DNA of 64,000 bases. It comes from an uncultured Pelagibacteraceae bacterium. GTDB lineage: Bacteria > Pseudomonadota > Alphaproteobacteria > Pelagibacterales > Pelagibacteraceae. This document shows, piece after piece, positions 36,883-45,941 of this stretch (within the stretch, counting starts at the first letter, position 1; each line of letters opens with the position of its first letter). The notes below the pieces were generated by a model. The model did no database searches, was not told where the DNA came from, and saw only the letters and a program-made list of their open reading frames with translations. The stretch lies in contig CACHVY010000001.1 of NCBI GenBank assembly GCA_902583455.1, positions 186,001-250,000 of the forward strand, written 5' to 3'. Both the position numbers and the translations under genes were made by a program.

Positions 36883-37422
36883 ATGTTTGTACAAACGGAA
36901 ATAACCCCTAATCCAAATTCATTAAAATTTCTTCCCGGAAGAAGCGTATCTTTGATTGGACCACTAGAAATCACAGATATTAGCAAAACTACCAATGAAC
37001 TGATAAGAAATATTTTATCGATAGATGGAATAAAAAGCGTTTTCCTTTCTGACGACTTTATCTCCGTAAATAAATTCAATAATTTTGAGTGGGAAGATCT
37101 AAAACATATTATTATATCTTTTATCAACGATTATTTTGCTAATGGAAACAAAAGTGTTATTTCAAAAAGGGAAGAAACAATAGAACTAGATACATCAACT
37201 GTAGAAGGTCAAATTATTAAAATATTAGAGACCAAGATTAGACCAGCTGTAGCTAGAGACGGAGGTGATATAAAATTTAAGGATTTTAAGGATGGAATAG
37301 TGCGAGTAGAGCTTCAGGGGGCATGCTCTGGGTGTCCAAGTGCTGCATTAACCTTGAAACAAGGGGTTCAAAATTTGTTATGCCATTATATACCGGAAGT
37401 AAGGGAGGTTGAAGCTATTTGA
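36883..37422 (+). CDS. NifU-family Fe-S scaffold (NfuA-like)
   Basis: Two domains: an N-terminal Nfu domain starting TEITPNPNSLKFLPG (about residues 5-90) and a C-terminal NifU domain with the cluster-binding motif CSGCPSAALTLKQG near residues 153-166. Carries and delivers Fe-S clusters. 179 residues. Overlaps the next gene by 4 bp. Confidence 0.93.
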   Translation: MFVQTEITPNPNSLKFLPGRSVSLIGPLEITDISKTTNELIRNILSIDGIKSVFLSDDFISVNKFNNFEWEDLKHIIISFINDYFANGNKSVISKREETIELDTSTVEGQIIKILETKIRPAVARDGGDIKFKDFKDGIVRVELQGACSGCPSAALTLKQGVQNLLCHYIPEVREVEAI

Positions 37423-38576
37423 ACAAAATTTTTCCAAATAAATTAATAAAAAAAAATTTTAATGTTAACCAATTTTTTAAGCTTAAAAAATTTTTATTAT
37501 CTCAAGGTATAGTCATTAAAAAAAAACCAACTTTTAAACTTGGATACGAAAAATTTAAAACTTTATATTTAACCAGTCTTTCGAGTTTTTTAATAATTTT
37601 AGCTGCTTATATAATACCACTGTTTTCAGATATAAACCCAAAAGTTGCAAAAAATTTAGAAATTAACAACTCAAACAAAAAATTTAAGGAAGTTCTCGAA
37701 GGTGGTGAGTTAGAAAATAAATCAAAAATAGATGAAGGGTTAGATTTATCGAATATTTTAGAGGACGTTTTTAAATTTGAGGATCTTCCAGAAGATACTG
37801 TTAGACTTAGCGCATCTACAATCGAACAACTTTTTAAGGATACTAACTATTCATTAAGTGAAGTTAGAAAGAATAAAAAGGTTAAACCTATTAGGCTATC
37901 GCTTTTACCTAATGAAATTAAACAAATCGAAAGTTCAAAAAAAAGAAAGAGCTTATTTATTCAAATAATATTGCCTCTAATACTAGAGGAGAATAATTTA
38001 ATTTTGTTAGATAGAAAAAAATTATTTAGTATTCTGAATAAAAATAAGAACTCAAAAAAAGAAATAAACTGGCTGAATAGAAAATTTAAACAATATGGAG
38101 TTTTAAATAAGGATATACCCACTTTAAAGGTTCGTATGGATATTGTCCCGGTCTCATTAGCAATAGCTCAAGCAGCAAAGGAAACGGGATGGGGAACGTC
38201 TAGGTTTGCGCTAGAGGGAAATGCATTATTTGGTCAGTGGACGTGGTCTGGAGATGGCATCAAACCTGCTGGTGCTGAAAATGATACAAAGCATAAAGTA
38301 ATGAAATTCAAAGTATTGAAAGCATCAGTGAGAGCTTATCAGAGAAACTTAAACACTCATTCAAGTTATAAAAGTTTCAGACAGTTAAGAGCTCAATTAA
38401 GGGATGATAGCGACTCACTTGATAGTTTATTACTTGCTGAACAATTGGATAATTACGCCGAGACTGGTAAAGAGTATACTAAAATACTAAAGCAGATTAT
38501 TAATCAGAACTCTCTGAAAGATTTCGACGATGTAAAATTAATGCCCTTAAGTGTTAAATACAAAAATTTGATCTAA
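37419..38576 (+). CDS. Bax-like glucosaminidase-domain protein
   Basis: TTG start overlapping the NifU-gene stop. One N-terminal membrane helix (residues about 50-68), then a long linker and a C-terminal Bax/glucosaminidase domain: VPVSLAIAQAAKETGWGTSR with catalytic Glu, GNALFGQWTWSGDG and YQRNLNTHSSYKSFR. Predicted peptidoglycan hydrolase anchored in the inner membrane and facing the periplasm. 385 residues. Confidence 0.88.
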   Translation: MNKIFPNKLIKKNFNVNQFFKLKKFLLSQGIVIKKKPTFKLGYEKFKTLYLTSLSSFLIILAAYIIPLFSDINPKVAKNLEINNSNKKFKEVLEGGELENKSKIDEGLDLSNILEDVFKFEDLPEDTVRLSASTIEQLFKDTNYSLSEVRKNKKVKPIRLSLLPNEIKQIESSKKRKSLFIQIILPLILEENNLILLDRKKLFSILNKNKNSKKEINWLNRKFKQYGVLNKDIPTLKVRMDIVPVSLAIAQAAKETGWGTSRFALEGNALFGQWTWSGDGIKPAGAENDTKHKVMKFKVLKASVRAYQRNLNTHSSYKSFRQLRAQLRDDSDSLDSLLLAEQLDNYAETGKEYTKILKQIINQNSLKDFDDVKLMPLSVKYKNLI

Positions 38577-39631
38577 TCAACTTCAATTGACATTTGGACA
38601 CCTAACCATCTCCAAATATCTCCATCTTTGAGTGAACAATTAACCCTGCCCCTCCTAAAAGTGAATTTTTCTCTAAAATTAATTTTAAGAAAATTTTCTT
38701 CAAATTTTAGGATTGAGTCTCTCCACTCATTTCCTTCATTTGAAAAACAATTGATATTTTGTATCATTTCTTGTTCTTTAAAAAATTCAATTTCAATAGT
38801 TGGAGGATTTTGGTCCTTGCTAATAAATTTTTCACTTGGTGTTAGATCCTTATAAGCAATAGGATATAATTTTATAATAAACTCAAATCTTTCTAAATCA
38901 CCATATTTTTCGTTAATTGGAAATCTTGGCAGCTCAAAACGATTTTTGGTTAAATCAATTACACCAGAATGTTGACCAAAACCATACTTAAAATTACGAG
39001 TAATAAATTTTGTTTGTTTTAAATTAAATTCTCCAAATGGATAAGAAAAAAAAATTGGATTATATCCTAACTTTTCTTTGAAAATTTTTATAGAATTTCT
39101 AATATCATCTTCAAATTCACCCTGAGAGAAATTTAATAAATATTCGTGCGTATGTGAATGATTGCCTATAAATGCAAAATCATGATTTGATACCTCTTTA
39201 ATCTGGTCCCAGCTCATGTATCCAGATTTGCCTACTGGCTCTGTTGAAACAAATAATATAAATGGTATTTTTCTTTTTTTAAGTATTGGCCATGCATTTT
39301 CGTAAAAAGATGAAAAAGCATCATCTATAGTTAATAAGATTTTTTTATTTTTTTTCGGACTATTAAATTCAGTATCGAAAATAGATGGATCATAATATTC
39401 TATATTATTTTTCTCGATAAGTTCGAGTTGCTTTTTAAAAACATCTATTTTAATATTTGTAGATGGATATTTATTTTCATTAAATCTATGGTACATAATT
39501 GATACGACACCATGATCATTAGGATAATATTTAATATTTTCTTCCGCTAGAGTTGAGCTATTTATGAAAAATAAAGTTAAAAAAAGTTTAATAATAGATG
39601 CAGCAAATGAAAAAATAATTTTCAAAATCAT
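38573..39631 (-). CDS. Polysaccharide deacetylase (NodB-fold) family protein
   Basis: Exported: signal peptide about residues 1-29 ending SSTLA. The NodB pattern has VSIMYHRF, LLTIDDAFSSFYENAWPIL (catalytic Asp pair region), GNHSHTHEYLL (metal-binding His) and FFSYPFGEFN. Likely removes acetyl groups from a cell-surface or wall sugar. The first 68 bp of the gene overlap, on the opposite strand, the start of the tsaB-like gene; both N-termini look authentic. Confidence 0.85.
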   Translation of the reverse strand: MILKIIFSFAASIIKLFLTLFFINSSTLAEENIKYYPNDHGVVSIMYHRFNENKYPSTNIKIDVFKKQLELIEKNNIEYYDPSIFDTEFNSPKKNKKILLTIDDAFSSFYENAWPILKKRKIPFILFVSTEPVGKSGYMSWDQIKEVSNHDFAFIGNHSHTHEYLLNFSQGEFEDDIRNSIKIFKEKLGYNPIFFSYPFGEFNLKQTKFITRNFKYGFGQHSGVIDLTKNRFELPRFPINEKYGDLERFEFIIKLYPIAYKDLTPSEKFISKDQNPPTIEIEFFKEQEMIQNINCFSNEGNEWRDSILKFEENFLKINFREKFTFRRGRVNCSLKDGDIWRWLGVQMSIEVD

Positions 39632-39956
39632 AGATGGAAATAAAACTTATACTAATGAATATGAAAACAGTAGAAAAAACTTTGATAAGTTTGCTCTTCT
39701 TTTATTCAAATTTCTGGATAAAAAGATGATGAGTTTTGATATTATAGAAAAAGTTCTGGTAAATTTAGGGCCCGGTAAATACTCAAGTATAAGAACCTCT
39801 GTATCGACTTTAAAAGCTCTTAACTTAATATATAAATTTAATATTTACGGTTTTTCCTCAAAAGATGTTGAAAAACATGACTATACAAGAGTTTTTGAAT
39901 TGTTTAAGAAAGGCAAACTAATAAAAAAATTGATTAAACCACTTTATATGAGTTAA
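39564..39956 (+). CDS. tsaB: TsaB-like protein, internally shortened
   Basis: Partner of TsaD in tRNA t6A synthesis. The N-terminus KKSLIIDAANEKIIFKII matches the first strands of TsaB, and VNLGPGKYSSIRTSVSTLKALN (split here: LGPGKYSSIR at residues 68-77) matches its GPGSFTGLR block. The C-terminal LFKKGKLIKKLIKPLYMS matches the tail of TsaB (FAEGK ... PVYLR). The roughly 90 residues between are missing, giving 130 rather than about 230. Followed by fur in the standard alphaproteobacterial order, without rimI. Confidence 0.72.
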   Translation: MKNKVKKSLIIDAANEKIIFKIIDGNKTYTNEYENSRKNFDKFALLLFKFLDKKMMSFDIIEKVLVNLGPGKYSSIRTSVSTLKALNLIYKFNIYGFSSKDVEKHDYTRVFELFKKGKLIKKLIKPLYMS

Positions 39957-39965
39957 GATAATATT

Positions 39966-40391
39966 ATGACAGATACTATAGAGCAAAAATGTCTAGCTAA
40001 AGGTGTAAAATTAACTGACCAGAGAAGGACTATTGCCAGAGTTATATCTGAGTCTAAAAAAAATTATGGTGAGTCAGATCATCCAGATGTTGATGAGCTT
40101 TATAAAAGAGTTTCGGACATTGACAGCAAGATAAGTATTGCAACAGTTTATAGAACAGTAAAGTTATTTGAAGAGTCAGGCATATTGATGAAGCATGATT
40201 TTAAAGATGGAAAAGCGAGATATGAATTAAACGATGATCATAATCATTTAATTGATATAAAGACTGGAAATATAATTGAATTCACTAGTGAGGAAATTGA
40301 AAATATTCAAAAAAAAATAGCAGAAAAGCATGGATACAAATTGGTTGACTCAAAATTAGAACTTTACTGTGTAAAAGATAAGTCTGTTTAA
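39966..40391 (+). CDS. fur: Fur-family metal-responsive repressor (Fur/Mur)
   Basis: N-terminal winged helix KLTDQRRTIARVI and SIATVYRTVKLFEESGIL, then a dimerisation and metal domain with DDHNHLIDIKTGNIIEF in place of the usual HHDHxxC block. No CxxC structural zinc pair is seen. Placement before miaB is typical of alphaproteobacterial Fur/Mur, which senses iron or manganese. It is the most likely reader of the two Fur boxes at 23.7 kb (inference). 141 residues. Confidence 0.9.
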   Translation: MTDTIEQKCLAKGVKLTDQRRTIARVISESKKNYGESDHPDVDELYKRVSDIDSKISIATVYRTVKLFEESGILMKHDFKDGKARYELNDDHNHLIDIKTGNIIEFTSEEIENIQKKIAEKHGYKLVDSKLELYCVKDKSV

Positions 40392-40393
40392 TT

Positions 40394-41728
40394 GTGAAAA
40401 AAATATTCATTAAAACTTTTGGTTGTCAAATGAATGAATATGATACAAATCGTATTTATGACACTGTCAAGAATATTGGTTACTTTAAAACGAATGATCA
40501 CTTAAATGCTGATTGTTATTTATTAAATACTTGTCACATTAGAGATAAGTCGAAGGAAAAAGTGTTTGATGAAATAGGCAGAGTTAGAAAAAATTATAAA
40601 TACAAAAGAAAACCGATAATTATAGTTGCAGGCTGTGTTGCTCAAGCTGAAAGTGGCGAAATGATCAAGAGAGAACCTTATATAGATATTATCATAGGTC
40701 CACAGTCATATCATAAAATAAATAAAATCATTAACAATTTTAATTACAAAAAAAAATATGAATTAACAGAGTTTGAAACTGAGGATAAATTTAATTATTT
40801 AGATAAAATTAAAAACAGTGATAGCAAAATATCCTCATTTTTAACTGTTCAAGAGGGATGCGATAAATTTTGTAGTTTTTGTGTCGTCCCTTATACAAGA
40901 GGACCGGAGTATTCTAGGCCCTATAAAAGAATTATTGAGGAGGCTGAGAATTTAGTAAAAAATGGCACAAGGGAAATAATTTTATTAGGACAAAACGTAA
41001 ATGCATATTTTTATAGGGATAAAGAAAAAAATTTTAAATTATCAGATTTGATATTAGAATTGGATAAAATAAAAGAGTTGGACAGAATTAGATATACCAC
41101 ATCACATCCAAAGGACATGACTGAGGATTTAATTGAGTGTTATTCAAGGTCAAAAAAATTAATGCCTTTTATACATTTACCAATTCAAAGCGGATCAAAT
41201 AAAATATTAAAATTAATGAATAGAAATCATAAAGTTGAAAAATATTTAGAAATTTATAATCTTATTAAAAAAAATAATAATAATGTTGAATTTTCCAGTG
41301 ATTTTATAGTTGGTTATCCGGGAGAAACCGATTGTGATTTTAATGATACTTTAAATTTAGTTAAAAAAATTAAATTTATTAATTCTTACTCTTTTATATT
41401 TAGCGCTAGGCCTGGAACGCCTGCATCAAAATTAAAACCCATCGATCAAGAAATCGCTAAAAAACGTTTAATAGAAATACAAAGTAACTTAGAGAGCCAC
41501 CAATTAAAAAAAAATGAGTCGCTAATAGGTTCATCTATTGAGGTTTTGGTAGAAAATAAATTAAAAAACCAGAATAAATATTTTGGAAGAAATTTTTTCT
41601 TGAATTCAGTGATCTTTGACGGTGAGGATAAATATATTGGAAAGTTAGTTTATGTTAAAATAAAAAATATAAATAGAAATACCCTATTTGGAAAAATAGA
41701 TAAGAACAAAAATATGAGAGCTGCCTAA
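40394..41728 (+). CDS. miaB: tRNA-2-methylthio-N6-dimethylallyladenosine synthase MiaB
   Basis: Radical-SAM methylthiotransferase acting on i6A37 in tRNA. The N-terminal domain has its three cluster Cys in TFGCQMNEYD, NTCHIRDKSKEKV and VAGCVAQAE. The radical-SAM motif CDKFCSFC (CxxxCxxC) is near residues 156-163, and a C-terminal TRAM domain follows. GTG start, 2 bp after fur. 444 residues. Confidence 0.97.
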   Translation: MKKIFIKTFGCQMNEYDTNRIYDTVKNIGYFKTNDHLNADCYLLNTCHIRDKSKEKVFDEIGRVRKNYKYKRKPIIIVAGCVAQAESGEMIKREPYIDIIIGPQSYHKINKIINNFNYKKKYELTEFETEDKFNYLDKIKNSDSKISSFLTVQEGCDKFCSFCVVPYTRGPEYSRPYKRIIEEAENLVKNGTREIILLGQNVNAYFYRDKEKNFKLSDLILELDKIKELDRIRYTTSHPKDMTEDLIECYSRSKKLMPFIHLPIQSGSNKILKLMNRNHKVEKYLEIYNLIKKNNNNVEFSSDFIVGYPGETDCDFNDTLNLVKKIKFINSYSFIFSARPGTPASKLKPIDQEIAKKRLIEIQSNLESHQLKKNESLIGSSIEVLVENKLKNQNKYFGRNFFLNSVIFDGEDKYIGKLVYVKIKNINRNTLFGKIDKNKNMRAA

Positions 41729-41729
41729 T

Positions 41730-42725
41730 TTGAATAATGCATCCTTTAAAAAAGCCGTTGATGATTTAAAATTTGTTTATTCTGAAAATACTTTAAGCAT
41801 TATATTTAAAAATAACAGCATATTGATGGGTGTTGTTGGTGAGTTTAACAATAACTTGAAAGAACTTGAAAAAATAATCAATACAAGCATCTATTCTCGT
41901 GGTAATTCAATCTTGGTAAAAAGTACGCCAAAAAAAAATGAATTAGTAAAGAATGCAATTGTCTTTTTATTTGATCAATTTATAAATAATGGCACAATTG
42001 AAAAAAAAGATATTATATCTTCGGTAAACAAATTTATGATTGAAGAAAAAACAGATAAGATAGAATACATAATCAAAACTCCAAAAAAATCAGTAATACC
42101 AAGATCTGAGAAACAAAAAAAATATGTAAGATCATTGAGAGACAGCGAAGTAATCATATCTTCTGGACCTGCTGGTACTGGAAAAACTTATTTAGCTGTT
42201 GCCGTTGCTTTGACAATGCTTTTGGACAAAAAAATTGAGAGAATAATACTATCTAGGCCAGCAGTTGAAGCTGGTGAAAGATTAGGTTTCTTACCAGGGG
42301 ATATGAGAGAAAAAGTTGATCCTTATTTACGTCCTTTATACGATGCTTTATATGATCTGTTAGATTTTGAAAAAATCCAAAAACGTATAGAAATAGGAGA
42401 TATAGAAATTGCACCCTTAGCGTTTATGAGAGGAAGGACTTTAAAAAATTCATTTGCTATACTAGATGAAGCTCAAAATGCTACAGACACACAGATCAAA
42501 ATGTTTTTAACAAGGATAGGCGAAAACTCAAAAATTGTAATTAATGGGGATCCCTCACAAATTGATTTACCCAATAAATCATTATCAGGTCTTAAAAGAT
42601 CAAAAGAAATACTTGGACACTTAAATGAAATATCGATAATCGATTTTGATCATACGGATGTTGTTAGACACCCTCTAGTTTCTAAAATCGTAAAAGCTTA
42701 CTCTGATCAAAATATTAAAAAATGA
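41730..42725 (+). CDS. phoH: PhoH-family ATPase
   Basis: P-loop protein with Walker A GPAGTGKTYLA near residues 147-157 and ILDEAQNAT as Walker B. Located between miaB and ybeY, its usual neighbours; family members link to RNA metabolism. TTG start, 1 bp after miaB. Overlaps ybeY by 4 bp. Confidence 0.95.
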   Translation: MNNASFKKAVDDLKFVYSENTLSIIFKNNSILMGVVGEFNNNLKELEKIINTSIYSRGNSILVKSTPKKNELVKNAIVFLFDQFINNGTIEKKDIISSVNKFMIEEKTDKIEYIIKTPKKSVIPRSEKQKKYVRSLRDSEVIISSGPAGTGKTYLAVAVALTMLLDKKIERIILSRPAVEAGERLGFLPGDMREKVDPYLRPLYDALYDLLDFEKIQKRIEIGDIEIAPLAFMRGRTLKNSFAILDEAQNATDTQIKMFLTRIGENSKIVINGDPSQIDLPNKSLSGLKRSKEILGHLNEISIIDFDHTDVVRHPLVSKIVKAYSDQNIKK

Positions 42726-43162
42726 TCAAAATCCACGTTGTTGTTGACTCTCCCAAATGGAGAAAAAAAATTAAAAATATAGATAAGTATTTCAAATTAA
42801 AACAAAGAAAGTTTAATTATCATTATAATTCAAAGAAAAGTATAAAGGAATTCACAATTTTTTTAACCAGCAACTCTAGAATGAAAAAATTAAATAATAA
42901 ATTTAGAAAAATTAATAAGTCAACTGATGTTTTGTCATTTCCATTAAATATTAAATTAAAAAAAAATATATATCTCGGTGATGTTGCAATTAGTTTTGAA
43001 ATAATTAATAAAAGATCACATGCATCTTTTTTTGCTCATGAACTCGACAAAATGTGGATACATGGATATTTACACTTAAATGGCTATGATCATGCAAAAA
43101 ATATAGACTTTAAAAAGATGTACAAAAAAGAAAATTTAATATTTAAACAACTTAATCACTAA
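42722..43162 (+). CDS. ybeY: Endoribonuclease YbeY
   Basis: rRNA-maturation metalloprotein. Family blocks are STDVLSFPLN and the zinc-binding MWIHGYLHLNGYDHA, which holds all three His (H-x3/4-H-x5-H pattern). 146 residues. The corC/ybeX gene that normally follows is absent; lnt comes next. Confidence 0.95.
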   Translation: MIKIHVVVDSPKWRKKIKNIDKYFKLKQRKFNYHYNSKKSIKEFTIFLTSNSRMKKLNNKFRKINKSTDVLSFPLNIKLKKNIYLGDVAISFEIINKRSHASFFAHELDKMWIHGYLHLNGYDHAKNIDFKKMYKKENLIFKQLNH

Positions 43163-43163
43163 A

Positions 43164-44684
43164 TTGGCGCAAATTTACAGTAACAAATTATTTATTATTT
43201 TAGTTTCACTAACACTAGGAATTTTTTCTTCATTTAGTTTACCTCCTTATAACTATTTTTTTATAAATTTTTTTACGTTCCCATTTTTTTTTTATCTTTT
43301 AGTCTATAATTTAAATAAAAAGCTGATTAATAATTTTTTAATCGGTTGGCTTTATGGATTTGGATATTTTTTATTCAGTTTGTATTGGATTTCTAATTCG
43401 TTAAAGTTCGACGAAAACTTTGAAAATTTCATCATTTTATCTATGATATTTATTCCAGCTTTGTTGTCTATATTTTATGGATTATTTTCAATTTTAATAA
43501 AATTCTTGAATATTAAAATAAATTTTAGTTCAATCATGATTTTTTCACTATCGCTTTCTATTATAGAATATTTAAGAGGTACAATTTTTGGCGGATTTCC
43601 GTGGAATTTGATTACATTTAGCTTAACACATTTTACTAGCTCTATACAATTACTTAACCTAATAGGAACTTATTCATTAAACTTGCTAGTTATAACTTTT
43701 TATTGTTTACCAATAGTAATTATATGTAAAATTAGTAAGTTTAAAAAATTTACTATCATTTTATCAGCTTCATTAATTTTAATAGTCAATTTTTATTATG
43801 GACAAAGTAGAATTGATCAGATCGAGAAAGCTGAAAAAAAAATTGTTAACCCCTCAATAAAATTAATTTCTCCGAAATTTAATATTGAAAGATTTCTTGT
43901 AGAGGAGCCAAAAAAAAATAAATTAAAAGAGTTAATTGAAATGAGTTATCCTATAAATAAGGACTTAATATTAATCTATCCAGAGGGAATGACTGATTTA
44001 GGCGAATTGAATAAATTAAATAATAATTTGAATAATATTTCTAATGAATTAACTGATAACTCAAAAATTATTTTAGGAATTACTTTAGACGATGGGGATA
44101 GTATATTCAATTCATTAGCCTTAATAAATAAAGAATTGATAATAGAAGAAATGTATAAAAAAAATAAACTTGTACCGTTTGGAGAATTCTTACCTTTTGA
44201 AAAATATTTAATCAATTTTGGCTTAAAAAAAATAACGCAAGGCTATAGATCATTTAATTCATCCAAAGAAAGAAATATAATAAATGTTGGTTCAATTTCA
44301 TTCCTTCCTTTAATTTGTTATGAAATAATATTTTCTGGTCAACTAAATAAAAATGAACAAGATTATGACATAATTTTAAATATCTCAGAAGATGGTTGGT
44401 TTGGAGACAGCATAGGACCTTTTCAACATTTTTCTCATTCTATATTTAGATCAATAGAGGAGGGAAAAGATATTTTAAGGGTTGCTAATAATGGAATTAC
44501 TGCTCACGTAAGTTTAAATGGTAAAGTTAATAAAAAAATTAACACAACTGAAAAGGGAAGCATCGAAATTAATTCAATTTCTAAGCCTTTTCCGACTATC
44601 TTCAGTATTTATGGAAATAAGATTTTCTTTTGTTTGTTATTTTTTTATATTAGTTTGATTTTATTTTTAAAAAAAATTAAATGA
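43164..44684 (+). CDS. lnt: Apolipoprotein N-acyltransferase
   Basis: Adds the third acyl chain to lipoproteins in the inner membrane. About six to eight N-terminal helices precede a nitrilase-like domain with the catalytic Glu in YPEGMTD, the Lys region [14 protein letters not shown] and the Cys in LICYEIIF. 506 residues, TTG start 1 bp after ybeY. Overlaps metK by 4 bp. It would serve the lipoproteins predicted elsewhere in this window. Confidence 0.96.
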   Translation: MAQIYSNKLFIILVSLTLGIFSSFSLPPYNYFFINFFTFPFFFYLLVYNLNKKLINNFLIGWLYGFGYFLFSLYWISNSLKFDENFENFIILSMIFIPALLSIFYGLFSILIKFLNIKINFSSIMIFSLSLSIIEYLRGTIFGGFPWNLITFSLTHFTSSIQLLNLIGTYSLNLLVITFYCLPIVIICKISKFKKFTIILSASLILIVNFYYGQSRIDQIEKAEKKIVNPSIKLISPKFNIERFLVEEPKKNKLKELIEMSYPINKDLILIYPEGMTDLGELNKLNNNLNNISNELTDNSKIILGITLDDGDSIFNSLALINKELIIEEMYKKNKLVPFGEFLPFEKYLINFGLKKITQGYRSFNSSKERNIINVGSISFLPLICYEIIFSGQLNKNEQDYDIILNISEDGWFGDSIGPFQHFSHSIFRSIEEGKDILRVANNGITAHVSLNGKVNKKINTTEKGSIEINSISKPFPTIFSIYGNKIFFCLLFFYISLILFLKKIK

Positions 44685-45844
44685 AAAAAAACTATCTATT
44701 TACAAGCGAATCAGTTTCCGAGGGCCACCCAGATAAAGTGTGTGATAGGATTTCTGATATGGTAGTAGACACTTACCTGAGAGCTGAACCTCAGTCAAGA
44801 GTAGCATGTGAAACTTTAACAACAACAAATAAAGTTGTTTTAGCTGGTGAAGTTAGAGGACCAGATATAAAAAAAGATGAATTGATAAGCAAAGTTAGAG
44901 ATTGCATAAAAGACATTGGATACGACCAGGACGGTTTTACTTACAAAGAGGCAACTAAAATAGAAAGCCATTTACATGCCCAATCAGCTGACATAGCAAT
45001 TGGAGTAGACTCATCTGGAAATAAAGATGAAGGCGCAGGAGATCAAGGAATAATGTTTGGATATGCTTGTGATGAAACAGATGTTTTGATGCCAGCTCCA
45101 ATACATTATTCACATAAAATATTAAGATTAATGGCCGAAGATAGAAAATCAGGAAAGCTAAAAAATATTGAGCCAGATTCTAAAAGTCAAATAACAATTG
45201 AATATAAAGATGGAAAACCTGTGAATGTAAAATCTGTAGTAATATCTACACAGCATTCTGCTGATGTCAATCAGTCTCAAGTTAGAGATTTAGTTAAACC
45301 TTATATCGAAAAATCAATTCCTAAAGAATTATTAAATAATCTTCAAGATGAAGAAATTTATATAAACCCAACTGGTAACTTTGTTATTGGTGGTCCAGAT
45401 GGGGATAGTGGTTTAACAGGCAGAAAAATTATAGTTGATACATACGGGGGGGCAGCACCACATGGAGGTGGTGCCTTTTCTGGTAAAGATCCAACCAAAG
45501 TTGATAGATCAGCTGCATATGCATCAAGATATCTAGCAAAAAATATTGTTGCCTCAAAAATTACTGATAAATGTCTGATCCAACTAGCATATGCTATAGG
45601 TGTGTCAAAGCCACTTTCAATATATGTAGATCTATTTGATAACGATGAGGACAAGAATAAACACGTAGAAAGCCTAATTAAAAAAAATTTTGATTTAAGT
45701 CCTAGAGGAATTAGAGAAATGCTTGGATTAAACAAACCCATTTACGAGAAATCAGCTGCATACGGTCATTTCGGAAGGGATCCCGGGTCTGATGGTTCTT
45801 TTTCATGGGAAAAAGTTGATAAAAAAGACATTTTTAGCAAGTAA
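44681..45844 (+). CDS. metK: S-adenosylmethionine synthase
   Basis: Makes SAM from methionine and [24 protein letters not shown] at the start, [12 protein letters not shown] near residues 115-126 and [19 protein letters not shown] are the family signatures. 387 residues. It overlaps lnt by 4 bp, leaving no room for a SAM riboswitch upstream. Confidence 0.98.
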   Translation: MKKNYLFTSESVSEGHPDKVCDRISDMVVDTYLRAEPQSRVACETLTTTNKVVLAGEVRGPDIKKDELISKVRDCIKDIGYDQDGFTYKEATKIESHLHAQSADIAIGVDSSGNKDEGAGDQGIMFGYACDETDVLMPAPIHYSHKILRLMAEDRKSGKLKNIEPDSKSQITIEYKDGKPVNVKSVVISTQHSADVNQSQVRDLVKPYIEKSIPKELLNNLQDEEIYINPTGNFVIGGPDGDSGLTGRKIIVDTYGGAAPHGGGAFSGKDPTKVDRSAAYASRYLAKNIVASKITDKCLIQLAYAIGVSKPLSIYVDLFDNDEDKNKHVESLIKKNFDLSPRGIREMLGLNKPIYEKSAAYGHFGRDPGSDGSFSWEKVDKKDIFSK

Positions 45845-45851
45845 TAATAAG

Positions 45852-45879
45852 TTGAAAATTTAGAAATATTAATTATAAA
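45852..45879 (+). promoter_or_regulatory. Predicted promoter of nusA
   Basis: TTGAAA (45852-45857), 16-bp spacer, TATAAA (45874-45879), just after the metK stop. It would give a leader of about 55 nt containing the terminator hairpin. In such AT-rich DNA, promoter-like matches arise by chance. Confidence 0.45.
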
Positions 45880-45906
45880 ACTACTAACATTGTTGATATA
45901 TCAAAG

Positions 45907-45929
45907 TGGGCTTCGGCCCATTTTTTTTT
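45907..45929 (+). terminator. Intrinsic terminator or attenuator immediately before nusA
   Basis: TGGGC (45907-45911), the stable UUCG tetraloop, GCCCA (45916-45920), then nine T. The T run touches the nusA Shine-Dalgarno GGAG (45930-45933). It ends transcripts from metK and may attenuate nusA. Confidence 0.85.
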
Positions 45930-45941
45930 GGAGACTAAAAT

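Noticed and set aside
44640-44681. Possible SAM riboswitch before metK
   Set aside because: metK overlaps lnt by 4 bp and no conserved SAM aptamer core is seen.
45858-45880. ICE-like half-sites TTTAGAA and TTATAAA before nusA
   Set aside because: They are 7 bp apart instead of 3, so they do not form an Irr site; the AT-rich match is probably chance.
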